Assembly: GCF_008831285.2 (NCBI RefSeq)
Contig: NC_045147.1
Location: 16,842,854 to 16,906,853 of the forward strand
Direction: 5' to 3'
DNA: 64,000 bases
Source of the DNA: Nymphaea colorata
Taxonomy: Eukaryota > Streptophyta > Magnoliopsida > Nymphaeales > Nymphaeaceae
Position numbers and translations under genes: made by a program. Below, piece after piece: positions 12,337 to 23,864 of this stretch (position 1 is the stretch's first letter; the number at the start of each line of letters is the position of its first letter). Below the pieces are notes generated by a model. It was given only the letters and a program-made list of their open reading frames with translations. It made no database searches and was not told the origin of the DNA.

Positions 12337-13836
12337 TTAGTTGAGAGAACCAGCTCCAGCCTTGCTCTCCCTGGCGAGCTTTGTCCACTCTGTATGGAAC
12401 GATCCCGGACGGTCGACCCGCTCGTAAGTGTGCGCTCCGAACAGGTCCCTCTGCGCCTGAACGAGGTTCGCCGGCAGCCTGGCCCTTCTGTAAGTATCAA
12501 AGTACGCCAGGCTCGCACTCATCCCCGGCGTACTGATTCCCGCCTCGATCGCCAGACCCACCACTCTTCTCCATGCTGCCTGCCTCTGTACCATCTCTCT
12601 AGCAAACTCCGGATCCACCATCAAGTTGGCGAGCCGGGGGTTCCGCTCGTATGCCTTCTTAATGCGATCGAGGAACACGGCTCGGATGATGCACCCGCCC
12701 TTCCAGATCCTCGCAAGCTCGCCGAGGTTCAGGTTCCACCCCTTCTCCGTGCTCTTCGCCCGCAGCAGATTCATCCCCTGTGCGTAGCTACAGATCTTGG
12801 AGGCGTAGAGAGCTTGTCTCACGTCGTCCACCAGAGCCTTCTTGTCGATTCCCCTCTTTCTGCCCAGCGCTTCGCCCAAAACACCCACTTCCTTAAAGAC
12901 TCTGTCCGCCTCCTCTCTCTCCTCCTTCAACCCGCTCAGGTAGCGTGAATCGAGCGAAGCGGCTATCGTGGGAGCAGCGATTGAGAGTTCGGCCGCCTGC
13001 TGCACCGTCCATTTTCCGGTCCCCTTCATCCCGGTCTTATCCAGTATCTTGTCCACGAGCTCCCCTTCGCCGAACTCGTCCCTGACGCCGAAGATATCGG
13101 CCGTGATCTCGATGAGGAAGCTCTCGAGCTCCCCGCGGTTCCAGTCGGCGAAGGTGGCCGCAAGCTCCGCGTTTGACAGACCGCCGACGTTCTTCAAGAC
13201 GTCGTATGCCTCGGCGATGAGCTGCATGTCGCCGTACTCGATGCCGTTGTGTACCATCTTGACGAAGTTGCCAGAGCCGCCTTCGCCGATGTAGGTGACG
13301 CAGGGGCCATCATCGACCTGGGCGGCGACCTTGGCGAGGACATCCTGAATGTTGCCGTAAGCTTGGAAGGAGCCGCCTGGCATGAGGGAGGGGCCGTTGC
13401 GGGCGCCATCCTCGCCACCGGAGACGCCCATGCCGATATAGAGGAGGCCGGAGGCGGAGACCTCCGCGATGCGTCGCTCCGTGTTCTCGTACCACTCGTT
13501 GCCGCCGTCAATAATGCAGTCGCCGGGCTCGAGGAAGCGGGCGAGGGTGGCGATCGTCTGGTCGACAGGGGAGCCGGCCTTGACAAGGATGATAATCGAG
13601 CGGGGCCGCCGGATGGAGAGAACGAAGTCCCGGGGATCGTAGTGGCCGGTGAGAGGAAGGCCGCCTTCCTCCCTGGCGCGGTGGAGGGTGTCATCGACGC
13701 GGGAGGCCGTGCGGTTATAGACGGAGATGGGGAAGCCCTTCTCCGCGATGTTGAGGGCCAAGTTCTGTCCCATCACCGCCAGCCCCGCCAGCCCGATGCG
13801 GGAGATTGCCGCCGCCGCCGCCGCTGCCGACTCCAT
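12337..13836 (-). CDS. PGD: 6-phosphogluconate dehydrogenase, decarboxylating (499 aa, single exon)
   Basis: NADP-dependent enzyme of the oxidative pentose phosphate pathway: 6-phosphogluconate to ribulose 5-phosphate plus CO2 and NADPH. The Rossmann motif GLAVMGQNLALN is at 18-29, with the NADP-selective NRTASRVD at 41-48. The substrate signature GMGVSGGEDGARNGPSLMPGG is at 135-155, and FVKMVHNGIEYGDMQ at 191-205 supplies the catalytic Lys193 and Glu200 (K183/E190 in the sheep enzyme). The C-terminal RDLFGAHTYER substrate segment is also present. Length is slightly above the usual ~485, mainly from a poly-Ala insert after MES and a short tail ending SLN. There is no transit peptide and no canonical SKL-type peroxisomal signal, so cytosolic (or the PGD1/PGD3-like dual pattern) is likely. 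Intronless, GC-rich coding region as in many plant PGD genes. ATG at 13836 opens the conserved ISRIGLAG block. Confidence 0.97.
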   Translation of the reverse strand: MESAAAAAAAISRIGLAGLAVMGQNLALNIAEKGFPISVYNRTASRVDDTLHRAREEGGLPLTGHYDPRDFVLSIRRPRSIIILVKAGSPVDQTIATLARFLEPGDCIIDGGNEWYENTERRIAEVSASGLLYIGMGVSGGEDGARNGPSLMPGGSFQAYGNIQDVLAKVAAQVDDGPCVTYIGEGGSGNFVKMVHNGIEYGDMQLIAEAYDVLKNVGGLSNAELAATFADWNRGELESFLIEITADIFGVRDEFGEGELVDKILDKTGMKGTGKWTVQQAAELSIAAPTIAASLDSRYLSGLKEEREEADRVFKEVGVLGEALGRKRGIDKKALVDDVRQALYASKICSYAQGMNLLRAKSTEKGWNLNLGELARIWKGGCIIRAVFLDRIKKAYERNPRLANLMVDPEFAREMVQRQAAWRRVVGLAIEAGISTPGMSASLAYFDTYRRARLPANLVQAQRDLFGAHTYERVDRPGSFHTEWTKLARESKAGAGSLN

Positions 13837-14366
13837 CGCTACCCCTTATCTTCCTAACTCAAAACTCCCTCTTTCTCTCCCCTTCGGAGCAAAATCACCA
13901 CCAACTATAGCTCTTCGGTAGATGGGGAGTAGCGCTTTTGGTTTCAGTATCTCTTATGGGTCTCGGATTGAGAGGGAGAAGGGGCGGACCTCTCGAGGAG
14001 GCGAAGGGAGATTGTGTTTCTGACGATGGTGGTGGCGCTCTCTTGCTCTCTCTTCTTTTCTTTATTTATTTAGAGGGTTGTTGGGAGTCCGCTGCGGAGC
14101 GAACCTGTTGGTATTTTTTAGACTTTGGGCCTTTGGAGTTCCATGTTGCTGCAGCAGCATAGGGTTTTTGGGGGTTTTTTATTCATTGATTTCTCATCCT
14201 TCTGCTTGTTACTTTGTTTGTTTGTTAGCATATTACTCACGGGCTGCCTTCAGACTTCCCTTCAACATCTGCATTTCCTTGTGGATTGGGCCTGGATGCG
14301 ATATTTATTACTTATTCTGCAGTTATTTCAGTATCTGATTCCCTTTGTACACCATCCAACAGGATT

Positions 14367-14452
14367 GGAAGAATACCCAAATGAACTATCATAGTTTTGC
14401 TACATGAATGGAAAAATACCCAAATGAACTATCATAGTTTTGCTACATGAAT
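14367..14452. repeat. 43-bp tandem duplication
   Basis: Two adjacent 43-bp copies (14367-14409 and 14410-14452) differ at a single base (GGAAGAATACC versus GGAAAAATACC). The near identity indicates a recent replication-slippage or unequal-exchange event. Confidence 0.93.
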
Positions 14453-15634
14453 CATGCAAAGTAAGTGCATAAGGAGTCCAAATCCATAACCATGCATAAG
14501 AAAGCCAGCTCAAAATCCAAAAAGTGTGTATAATATTCTCCTTAAAGACGGGCTCCAGAGTCGTGGCTTTAGGGAATTCCTTCACTGTCTCAAAAGCCAA
14601 ACAAGCAACAAAGGTTGGCCCTTCCAACACTAGGAAGATCAAATGGCTACGCTTCTTCAACCTTTGCCCTTTACCCTCGTACGGGGACGGCTGCCCGTTC
14701 GTCGTGAGAGTCGGAAGACTTGTATGATGAATATTAGTTTTACTTTTCATATCGTATTGGAGACCCAAACTATATGCTTGTAGCCTGTTTCAGGCCGTAT
14801 CGGCTACAATAAAATTAAATAAAAAGTACTTTTGTCGGCCAATATTGAGCTATTTTTGCTTATATAGATCTTATATCCGCCAATATTTGAAGAACGTTGC
14901 TTCGGTCCCTTCAAGCTGTTCTTCCCCTTGCCAGATGATCCTTCTTCATCAAATGGCTTCAAAGGAGGGAACGAAGTAACTTTTTTGAAGTTCAAAACCT
15001 GTCCACTAAATTATGTAATAGTTTCCGAAGTATCTTCTTCTCCACTGTTGCTGCACCTTTCGGTTCCCACACTCTTTTGCTTTATTGGTAGCTATATGGT
15101 TTGATGTGTCCCATGTAAAACTCATGAGGACGATATTAAGTCTCATTAAAACTTCATCATTCCGAACAATGGTTTTAAATATCAATAGAACAATGGACGG
15201 TTTAGCTGTCGATTTGAAACAGTAACCTAAAATTTCAATAGCACAAAGAGAACTGTTCTTTTGGGAATTGAAACACCAGCCATTTAGATCAAGGAGCAGA
15301 GATGTTGAGCTCAAGAATCAAAGAACACTGAGGTGACGAGAAAAATAATCAAAAGTGGATGCACGAATTAAGTTTTGTGCTAATAATTTTTTTTATCAGA
15401 TAACAAAAACTCTTGAACTGTTGATTTTCAGCTAGTCTGGTAGCAGGTTTAGTTGATAATTTTAAAAGCAAGATAAATCAAACCAATCCAAAGTTATATT
15501 GTAGTAATCAACATTAGTCAGACTGACAAGATAGAGTTGGTAGCTCTAGAAGTGTTTTGCATTGGATATCATCTCTAAAAGTGAACATTTGAATGGTAAG
15601 ATATCATTATCTTCACTAGTGATTTGCCTTGCAG

Positions 15635-15637
<3 letters not shown>

Positions 15638-15693
<56 letters not shown>
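15638..15693. repeat. Compound (CT)n-(TA)n microsatellite
   Basis: A run of CT dinucleotides passes directly into alternating TA. The same CT-to-TA compound architecture recurs at 18583-18634 (as TA then GA) and in the palindrome at 35953-36110. Confidence 0.92.
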
Positions 15694-17104
15694 TACCTAA
15701 AGCTTTTTAAAAATGTTTATTAAATTGAGCATTAAATCATCACTAAAATTTGAAGGAAACCTGTGAAAAGGTGGATTTGAATGAGACGAGGCAGCTATTA
15801 CTGGCGCTAAAATCTCACCAGAAATTTCTGACTAGTAATAAATTTTAAATTTGTAAAGGGCATTAACATGTAATGACAAAAATTTCCTTAGAGTGTCATA
15901 TGAAAAGGAGTCTTTTTTGTGGCTCCATGTGGGCAATTGCCCACATGTTGCCTACACATGTCTCCACCCTTGCCATGCACATTCAGAAAGTTTTACATGA
16001 ATTTCTTTTATGTTTTTTTATTTTTCTAGAGTTTAATCATATGTGTGACTTGTTACCATCTATCTTTAGTTCGTAGACGACTGTACAAACTGCATTTAGC
16101 TAGAATGCATTAAGATTCATCAGATGAGACACTCCACTCAATTTTATTCTAGAGTTTAAGGCATTTAGCTTTGTAACATATTCTGTAGGAACTGACGCTG
16201 GCTTTGAAGCAGGCTATGGTTGGGCCCAGATCAAACGCAAGTTCCCCTCGGTGGAGTTGTCACAATGTTGGATATATTTCAAGAAAAAGGAAAGACTGAG
16301 TGATGCTAAATATGGTCGATTGTGTCTATTATATGTCAAAATCTAATCGTGTAAGAAGGCCCTTTCGCTTACAAAACATGATTAATTTCGAGAAAAGTGC
16401 AACACCCAAATGGGTTTTTGGCAGTAATAACACTATCTTACTGTTTCATGTATCAACTTCTTCAAATATTAGAGAGATTCATAAGATACTGTAACATGGT
16501 GTTCTATTAACTTTTCTAAATATTTAGAGTAGATATATGGAAAAATCAAAGACCCTCGTTGTTGCCAAACGACTAAAATAACAAACCATGCTAACAAAGC
16601 TTGCTCAAAAACAAGCCCAACTAAAATGGCAGCATTCTTTTACGTTTCTTAAAAAATGTCTCTTTCTTTTCTTCCTAGGCATAGGTGATAGATACCTCAT
16701 CTTATTATGGAGAGAACTTTTATAGGTTTCGACGTGACGTCTCATCAACTTGGTGACCAAACAGCTAATCAAACACACCTAAGGCCTACTTTAAAACTTG
16801 TAGGAAATCCTTTACATTAACAAAGAAAATACCTTTACAATTGGGCCCGTTTGAGACAGCGGCCTGGTTACATGCGGTTGACAAGTGGCAGCTAAATGAA
16901 CAAGGTCCCTATTTTACTGAGTCTTGGAGTGCGCACCGGATATGGATGCGGCTCTGACTCACACCCGAGCTCAATTAAAATGTTATATTACTAAATTACT
17001 TATATTATATATTGTTTTGATATTTTTTTATGTAATATAATTATTCAAGTATGTTTTATTATGTTATATATATAATAAATTAATAATAATAATAATAATA
17101 AAAT

Positions 17105-17160
17105 ACTATCACCGCACCGCCGCACCTAAATTTTTTGAGATATGCCATTCCGGCACCCGC
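17105..17160 (-). repeat. GC-rich GGTGCGG-type dispersed repeat, copy 1
   Basis: On the minus strand it reads GTGCGGGTGCCGGAATGGC, then ATATCTCAAAAAATTTAGGT, then GCGGCGGTGCGG. The plus-strand stretch at 22177-22250 has the same order of blocks: GTGCGGGTGC, GTGCCGGCATGGCGTATCCC, AAAAAATTTGGGTGCG, GTGCGGCG. These are two inverted copies of one repeat family. The family identity is unknown to me. Confidence 0.6.
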
Positions 17161-18582
17161 ACTATGGTGACATAGAAGGGGACACCGTAAAAGAAGCTGA
17201 AGCTTCTCTTCTTCTTTTTTTCTTCTTTTGTCTTTGGAGTTTAAGCTATTTTGATACTCATATTGAGAGCCGTATATTCATAAACTAGAGTGTGGATCTA
17301 CGAGGAATAATACTTATGAAAATCAAACTAACAACCAACAAATTTTCACTCGTCTGTCAATATGACTAGCTACACTATGTCCCTTTATAGGATAATGATA
17401 TCTGCATGCGCTTCGTAATGTAATGTCCCAAAAAACAATGGGCACAACCATAGAATTGGCTGGCAATTATGAATGGTCGTGTCCTACATGAGTTGGCCTC
17501 ATGGGTCCCGAAATCGTCAAATTTCATTCTCATGTTACTCTTCCTGTTTTCTCAAGAAAACTTATAGTATAGAGATTCACTGCCGGTGGGTCTCACTCAT
17601 TCAATTCAAGGACGAGACGGTAGAACCCACCTCATAATGCCTCGTATTAAAGAAAAAGAAATTAAGGCAGCAGCAATGTAAGGTGAGGTGATTTAATTTA
17701 GAAGTTTTATGATCAGTTTACTTGACTTGAACATAGAGTGGGACATCGCTTGGTTTATTTTGAGCGGCAGAAATTAAAGGTGGGCTGTGTTAAGTTGTTA
17801 GCACCAAAGAAAAGCTAACCATTTTCATATAATTCTTTGACAGATTTACATGGATCAATCCTCGACGTTGAGCGTTGTGACCTTGACAATAACTCAAAAT
17901 GCCAAACACGTTTGTGCAGTCAATATGCACACTCGTTCTCTCTTTCTCTCTCTCAATTGGATTCAGATTTAAGAAATAAAATTCCATTGGATTGAGATTA
18001 GATTTAGTTTTAAATCAATATCCTATATCCAATACCCTTACATTTAAAAAAGATGGCCAGATTAAGTTTCAAATATAGACTCAGATGCAGATGCAAATGT
18101 AAAAATCAGATTCTGATTGTGAAATCAGAGTCACTTTCATATATGAATTTTCTTCGTCCGTATTCGAATATGAATTTTGTAAATATCTGCAAAAGTAAAT
18201 ACAGTTAAGAGTCTATCTGATCTAATTTGATCCATTAACATCCCTACCACACGTATTCAATTAGTATAATCAGACACAAATCTCAAGTAAAATGCGCATG
18301 GATATGAAACTTAACTGGCTTTAAATTTTAACAAGAACCTAAATCCAAATACACATGGACGCTGGATGTTAAGTTAGATAAATCCAATATCATCTCCAAG
18401 TTTGAAGCTGAGTCCAAATCCAATAAGGTCAGATCTTTGCGTAGATTGAGCATCTAGCTCCTCTACATCTCCAATTAGGCAGATATAAATTTGTCCTTGT
18501 TGTACCATGTAGTATATACTGATTCCAGATCCGGACATAATTGGACTCGAGTACCATCATGAAGTTATCTTCATAAAGAAGT

Positions 18583-18634
<52 letters not shown>
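18583..18634. repeat. Compound (TA)n-(GA)n microsatellite
   Basis: Alternating TA passes into a GA run. It is the inverse complement arrangement of the tract at 15638-15693. Confidence 0.92.
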
Positions 18635-18638
<4 letters not shown>

Positions 18639-19433
18639 ACTAAACCCTGTCCTAAATTGGATTGGCATTTCACCGTACCTGGATCCAAATTCAGATGCAA
18701 AACTGAATCTCTGACTATGGATTTGAACCAACGGTCAGATAAAATCCGACCCGTCATCGGTGGGTAAGTAATTAGCGGGTTGGGACCGGTCCGCTGTTTC
18801 CCTCAAGAAGCGGAACCACGTCTCCCCGCCACAAGTTGGTCCTCGGTCCCGCGATCATTTCAACTTCGGTTTTTCAAATTGACAGATTGATCCTTCTTTC
18901 TTTTTTACTTAAGCATTTCAAATTATTTTCAAATACTAAATTCTTAAGTAAATATTATGTTTTTCTTAACGAAATACTGTCTTCGCCTTCGTAAGTAAAA
19001 TAATAACAACAAATTTGAGGCAAAAAAATAGCTAGAGGAACTTGCTAATGCAAGGTTAATTTAATAAAAAATTCATAATGTCAACACATGAATTCTTCTG
19101 GTTTTTAATAATAAATTAAGGAGGAAAGCGTCTGTGCCAGCAATTTCAGAAAAGTCCTCGCAAGGTCCATGGGTGCCCACAGGCGCCGGCCTTCACGCGC
19201 TCGACTGGTTCTCTCTCTCTCTCTTTCTCCGTCTCTCTCTGCCGACGCGCGCGGCAACTGCGGGAAGTTGGCGGTCCGTTAACGAAACATCAAAACTCAT
19301 CTCTCTCTCTCTCTTTCTCTCTGTTGCTCTTTAGCATTGGGGCTAAGGAAAATAGAGAAAGTTCTCTCGTCTAGGCCGACGATTCCTCGCATTTGTGAAG
19401 ATCTGGGACATTGGCGGTCGGAAGCTGTTCACA

Positions 19434-22400
19434 ATGTCGGTATGTAATTTTTTGTTTCTCCTCCGTTCGGTGCTTCGTTCTTTTTCCTTCTTCAATGCCT
19501 TGGTAGCCTTCTTTTTCTTTCCTTTATACGACTTTCATTAGATATGGTTGACTCTGTTAGATATTGCCGTTGTTATGCCATCTCGTTTTGCTGATGTTGT
19601 ATGCATACCGTGCATTTTTTAATCCTCCTTCTTCTTCTTCTTCTTCTTCTTCTTCTTCTTCTTCTTCTTCGTTGTGACTGTGGATGTGTCTAATACTTTA
19701 TTTGTATAAATAAAGTCTGTATTTACACTGTGCCTACTGATTGTGAACTCCTGTTGTCACGTATAATTGCAAGTTTTTAGGAGGAGCTTGGATGAATTAT
19801 GTCCTCTATTGGCTTGTTTTGCTTCTTCTGATCAATTATGTAGATGGACAATGGATGAATTATATCCTCTATTGGCTTGTTTGGCTTCTTCTGATCAATT
19901 ATGTAGGTGGATATTGTATGAATTTGTCCAATTCTGCCGTGTCTTCACCACATTCGTTTCTGCGAACATGGTTAAATGCGATAGCTGCATTGGTAGACAC
20001 GCACGCTATTCTTTCAATTGAGACATATTGATGTCAGTTGCTCTTGAACGTCCCTGCATTGCTTTTGCATTTCCTGACTATTTCCATGTGTCGGTGCTAT
20101 TCACAGAACGTGAAATGCAGCTTATTTGGACATCTGTTTATAAAAAAAAACAAAAAAAAGCTGAACTATTTCTTGAGAATCCTAGAATTGGTCCTTGTGA
20201 GCACATCTTGGTTCAGGCTGAGGGCTTGTGATTCATGTTCATTCCCCGTAATATTTTCTCCATAAATCTTCAAATGCAATTGTCCTAGTTTAAGAAGTCT
20301 TCATCCATTGATTAATTTCTGTAGGGTCACTACCCACTTTCCAGCTTTTGTTGCTAGGTTTTGTAAATGTCATTACTGGAACATATTTGGAGTTCCATTC
20401 TTTATCTGGTTTGAGGTTTCTAACTAAATGTAATTTAATCACCTAACCATGCTAGTGGATGTGATTTAAGTTATAAAGCTAAAGGTATAGTCAATTTCCT
20501 TGGATTCTGTTATTTTATGGTTAGTTTTGTTTTTGTTTTTCTTTTCTTTAATCATGAAACAATTTTAGGGCTTCAATTTCATCAATGCTGTAAAGAAACA
20601 TGCTGGTTTTTTCACTTTTTAATTATGCAAATTAGAAATAGCTTTAGTTCCAAGAAGAATGCCTAATAGACCGTGACATGTGCAGGTCCCAATGGACCCT
20701 TGCGTCCCGACGGTTGGAACAGATACCCCATCAACTGTGACACCAAACTGGACAATTGATGTTTCAGATGTAAGACTCCAAACATTCTGAAACTCAAAGC
20801 CATATTTAATGTCCTTTTTCTTTGGTCTATACTAACCCCTTCTATGCCCTCCCTCCTGATAGTTCCACTGTGAAAATTGGCTTATTCTTCAACCATCATG
20901 TTTTTCATAAGAGTTCTGCTCAGTGTGCATGTTTGGTTCTTAAACCTGCTTCTGCTTTTTATTTTGCTATGTACAGTTGGAGTCATTGATGCTAGTAAAT
21001 GATTCATCTGTCTGCTGTCATGTCATTATGCAAACCATCTAGAGCAATTCCAGAGCAAATATAAGCAACCATTAATAGTAGGTTTGGTTGTATAAGGAAT
21101 ATGAATGAAGGACAGGTTATTACTGGCTTCATCCATCAGGCAGGCTATCCCGGCAATGTCATTACTTGTCAAATAGGACAGGCTTTATTGGTCACCATAG
21201 AACTGTCATAGCTCTGCAGGACATTCTTCTGTAATTGGTATACAGTTGTGGGTCAATGCAAATTTGCTCATATGTCATTGGTTTTGCTTAAACTGGATGT
21301 TTTTTTATTATAAATACTAAATAGCAATTGAAATGCGATTCTTTTTTTAATATCATACTAAAATGCTTGCATTTTATTTCAAATACTAAATAGCAGTAGA
21401 AATTCGATTCTTTTCTTAATATCATACTAAAATGCTTGCAACTGTCGACAGTATGTTGGCTAAATGAGGCATTGTCTTGCTGAATTTGTTTTCTTGTGGT
21501 TCTTGTCTCTAGGTAAGAACAGTTAAAGTTAGCAATATCTCTCTACAAGCATCAGAGCAAGAAGTAAAAGAATTCTTCTCCTTTTCTGGTGATATTGAAT
21601 ATGTGGAAATGCGAAGGTCAGTTCCATCATCCATGACATATAGGCCTTTTTTTAAATTTCTTGACCTGGCAGACTGTTGAGAAAATTATCTTTTATTGCA
21701 GGGAAACAGATCATTCTCAGCTAGCATATGTTACTTTTAAGGAATCACAGGGGGCAGACACAGCAATGCTTTTGACTGTATGGTCTTAGCCTTTTGAAGT
21801 TTGAATTTTTTTTTTTTAGTATTTTATAAAAGATAAATGACAGAATTGTGCTTAGGTGGATTGTCTTTCTCAACGGTTAGTATTTATTTGGTTTCGCCTT
21901 GATGATATTGGTTAATTTGGTAAAGGATTTACTTGACATATGAAAAGATACATTTGCTTCATTTTTGGGACATTGCAATAGCATGTAGTGGGCCCGAGGT
22001 GAGTAGCATAACTGGTTGGGCTGATGGGCTAGTGAAAGCCTAGTCGTCAATTTGATTCCCATGGGCGCTACTCCTTTGGACTGCAAATGGTGGTAGGTGC
22101 TACTCTCAAGTTGATGGACGAGAGTAACTATAAAATCACCCAGGTCCCGAAGCAGCCGTCAACTATGTCACATGAGTGGGGGTGCGGGTGCGGATGCAAG
22201 TGCCGGCATGGCGTATCCCAAAAAATTTGGGTGCGAGGGTGCGGCGAGGGTGTATATATATATATATATTTATTTTATATATATACATGTATGTATTCAT
22301 AGTATATATAATTTTAGCTTGTTTCTTAGCGTAATCTGTCCTTTCTTTTTACTTTTATTACTGTACATAAAGAAAGAAAGTGACAGAGGGAAGAAAAAAA

Positions 22401-23764
22401 TAAAAAAAAAATTATTTTGAACATGCATAAAAAAGGATGTGGTTGGGGCACCAGCGTCGTGTGGACATGGGTGCAGCCCCTTTTTTGAAGAGTCTGTGTG
22501 ACGTAGGCCGTCAACCTTGGGGGCAGGGGGAAGGGGGGTGCGGTCTCGACCTTTCATCCAATTGCGAATAGCATGCAGTGTCCATATCCATGCAAAAGAT
22601 TAGTTGCCCGGTCTTTTGATGGCAAGCATTGTTCTCGAACTTTATTTTCTTGATCTTCTTTCATAGGGAGCGACAATTGTGGATCTCTCAGTCAATATTA
22701 CACCTGCTGAAGATTACAAGTTACCTCCTGAAATCATTGCAAAGTTGGTAAGCTGTTTACTTTTCTATTTTCTTGCTTATTGTACTTTCATTCACATCTA
22801 TTCATGGAGGAATCAGAAACGTCAGCATTTTGAAGTGAGAACCTGCTCCATTGAATTATTCATGGATCATATTAAGTAGCTCTTTCTGAACCAGCCATTG
22901 AATTGAATACTTGTCTATGAGAAAAGATGTTTGATTTATCAGTGAAATTGTACTTTCAAGATTGGAAAGAAATTTCTCCACAAAAATATGCAACTACTGT
23001 TGTATGATGGACTTACTTAGCAGCTCTTTGCAGTCAAATTTGTTTTATTAATGTGAAGATGTTACGGCAAGGGGGAGCCGTGACATTTGTGATTATTTAC
23101 AAAGTGAACAAATGAATGCTACCTTTTGTCTCACTCCAGATGGTTGCAGATAGAATTGTGATAATTTTAATAAAACTAAGCATTTTTCAGACATGTCAGT
23201 GATCACCCTTCTTATGCATAGGCAAAGGAAAGTGAAGTACCCAGTGCTGCTGGTTCTGCAGTCCAAAAAGCAGAGGAAGTGGTGAGCAGCATGTTAGCAA
23301 AGGGCTTTGTCTTGGGGAAGGATGCTCTGAACAAAGCAAAGGAATTTGATGAAAAGCTTCAGCTCACATCCAATGCTACTGCTACTGTTGCATCCCTTGA
23401 CCAGAAGATTGGACTAAGTGACAAAATGAGGGAAATGAATGAACGGTTTCAATTTTCTGAGAAAACAAAATCAGTTCTTGACACTGCTGGTACTGCAATA
23501 ATGAGCAATAGATATGTCTTCACCAGTGCAGCCTGGGTCTCAAGTGCCTTGAACATGGTTGCTAAGGCTGCAGAAGATGTAAGCCTTAAGACCAAGGAAA
23601 AGATTGAGAAGGCAGAGGAAGAGAAAAGGGAAAGTATTTACAGAGAAAGGACTGATATGATTAGCAATTTTGCACAGATCCATCTGGATGAATCATCTGC
23701 AGATGAACCTGCAACTCTGCCACTTGATCATTCTGGTGACATGGGTAAACTTGGTATTATATGA
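19434..23764 (+). CDS. RRM protein of the BPA1 (binding partner of ACD11) family, 297 aa, 6 exons
   Basis: Exons: 19434-19439 (only ATG TCG), 20686-20769, 21513-21616, 21702-21777, 22667-22747, 23222-23764. All introns are GT-AG and the phases join. The protein has one RRM (about 33-105): RNP2-like VKVSNI at 34-39, RNP1-like QLAYVTF at 71-77, and the family block GATIVDLSVNI. A helical C-terminal half follows, with AVQKAEEVVSSMLAKGFVLG, FDEKL, SLDQKIGLSDKM and EKTKSVLD, which is the BPA1/BPL layout. In Arabidopsis these proteins bind the lipid-transfer protein ACD11 and dampen cell death and immunity. Intron 1 (1.25 kb) follows the second codon and carries a (CTT)n tract and a 63-bp repeat. 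An AATAAA poly(A) signal lies at 23857-23862. The 28-residue N-terminal extension in exon 2 is longer than in Arabidopsis BPA1, from memory. Confidence 0.9.
19625..19670. repeat. (CTT)n microsatellite in BPA1-like intron 1
   Basis: About fifteen CTT units in the first intron, on the transcribed strand. Confidence 0.93.
19791..19930 (+). repeat. 63-bp tandem repeat in BPA1-like intron 1
   Basis: Units starting at 19791 and 19854 share GATGAATTAT, CCTCTATTGGCTTGTTT and GCTTCTTCTGATCAATTATG, with few differences. A decayed third unit starts near 19917 (TATGAATTTGTCC). Because 63 is a multiple of three, the repeat creates open frames, but these lie inside the intron. Confidence 0.88.
21312..21442 (+). 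repeat. 69-bp direct duplication in BPA1-like intron 2
   Basis: Two copies start AAATACTAAATAGCA at 21312 and 21381. Both contain CGATTCTTTT and end ATATCATACTAAAATGCTTG. Intronic and noncoding. Confidence 0.85.
21985..22165 (+). mobile_element. tRNA-derived SINE-like copy 1 (BPA1-like intron 4)
   Basis: Contains a box A-like segment (TAGCATAACTGGTTGGGCTG, about 22003-22022) and a box B-like segment (CGTCAATTTGATTCCCATGG) at RNA polymerase III promoter spacing. Downstream of it, AATGGTGGTAGGTGC, CTCAAGTTGA and GGTCCCGAAGCAG recur in the same order in the copy at 50085-50290. The tRNA-like part also resembles the inverted copy at 33183-33290. No intact tRNA cloverleaf, so this is a retroposed repeat and not a tRNA gene. 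Confidence 0.6.
22172..22290 (+). repeat. GC-rich GGTGCGG-type dispersed repeat, copy 2, ending in (TA)n
   Basis: GTGCGGGTGCGGATGC-type sequence with GGCATGGCGTATCCC and AAAAAATTTGGGTGCG, followed by a TA run at about 22254-22270. It matches the reverse complement of 17105-17160. It directly follows the SINE-like copy in the same intron, so intron 4 appears to be a nest of insertions. Confidence 0.6.
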
Positions 23765-23856
23765 AATGAAGCGTAGTTTGCTCAGCTGTAGCCATAAGTT
23801 GCATTCTCTGTCGTTTCTGTTTATTCTTTTTCTGTGGAATCACTTTTTTCATATGC

Positions 23857-23862
23857 AATAAA
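23857..23862 (+). terminator. Poly(A) signal of the BPA1-like gene
   Basis: AATAAA located 93 nt after the stop codon at 23764, in a T-rich context typical of plant 3' ends. Confidence 0.6.
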
Positions 23863-23864
23863 AG

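Larger units (their letters stand above)
13858..19433. other. Spacer between the divergent 6PGD and BPA1-like genes
   Basis: Left end should hold the 6PGD promoter; right end (about 19100-19433) the CT-rich 5' UTR of the BPA1-like gene. Between them I see only repeats, microsatellites and degenerate AT-rich sequence, including long stretches (about 17980-18760) of GGATTC/GATCCGA-type degenerate motifs that recur near 32400-32700, 40240-40520 and 50560-50860. No gene was recognised. Confidence 0.55.

Noticed and set aside
13249-13857. 202-codon plus-strand frame opposite 6PGD
   Set aside because: Perfectly antisense to conserved 6PGD codons; Gly/Ala/Val/Asp-rich shadow.
19767-20265. Overlapping plus-strand frames with repeated WMNYILYWLVWLLLINYV-like peptides
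   Set aside because: They arise from the 63-bp tandem repeat, whose length is a multiple of three, inside BPA1-like intron 1. The real exon joins lie at 19439 and 20686.
22000-22080. Possible tRNA gene
   Set aside because: Box A and box B-like segments are present, but I could not form acceptor and anticodon stems; shared sequence with 50085-50290 marks it as a SINE-like repeat.
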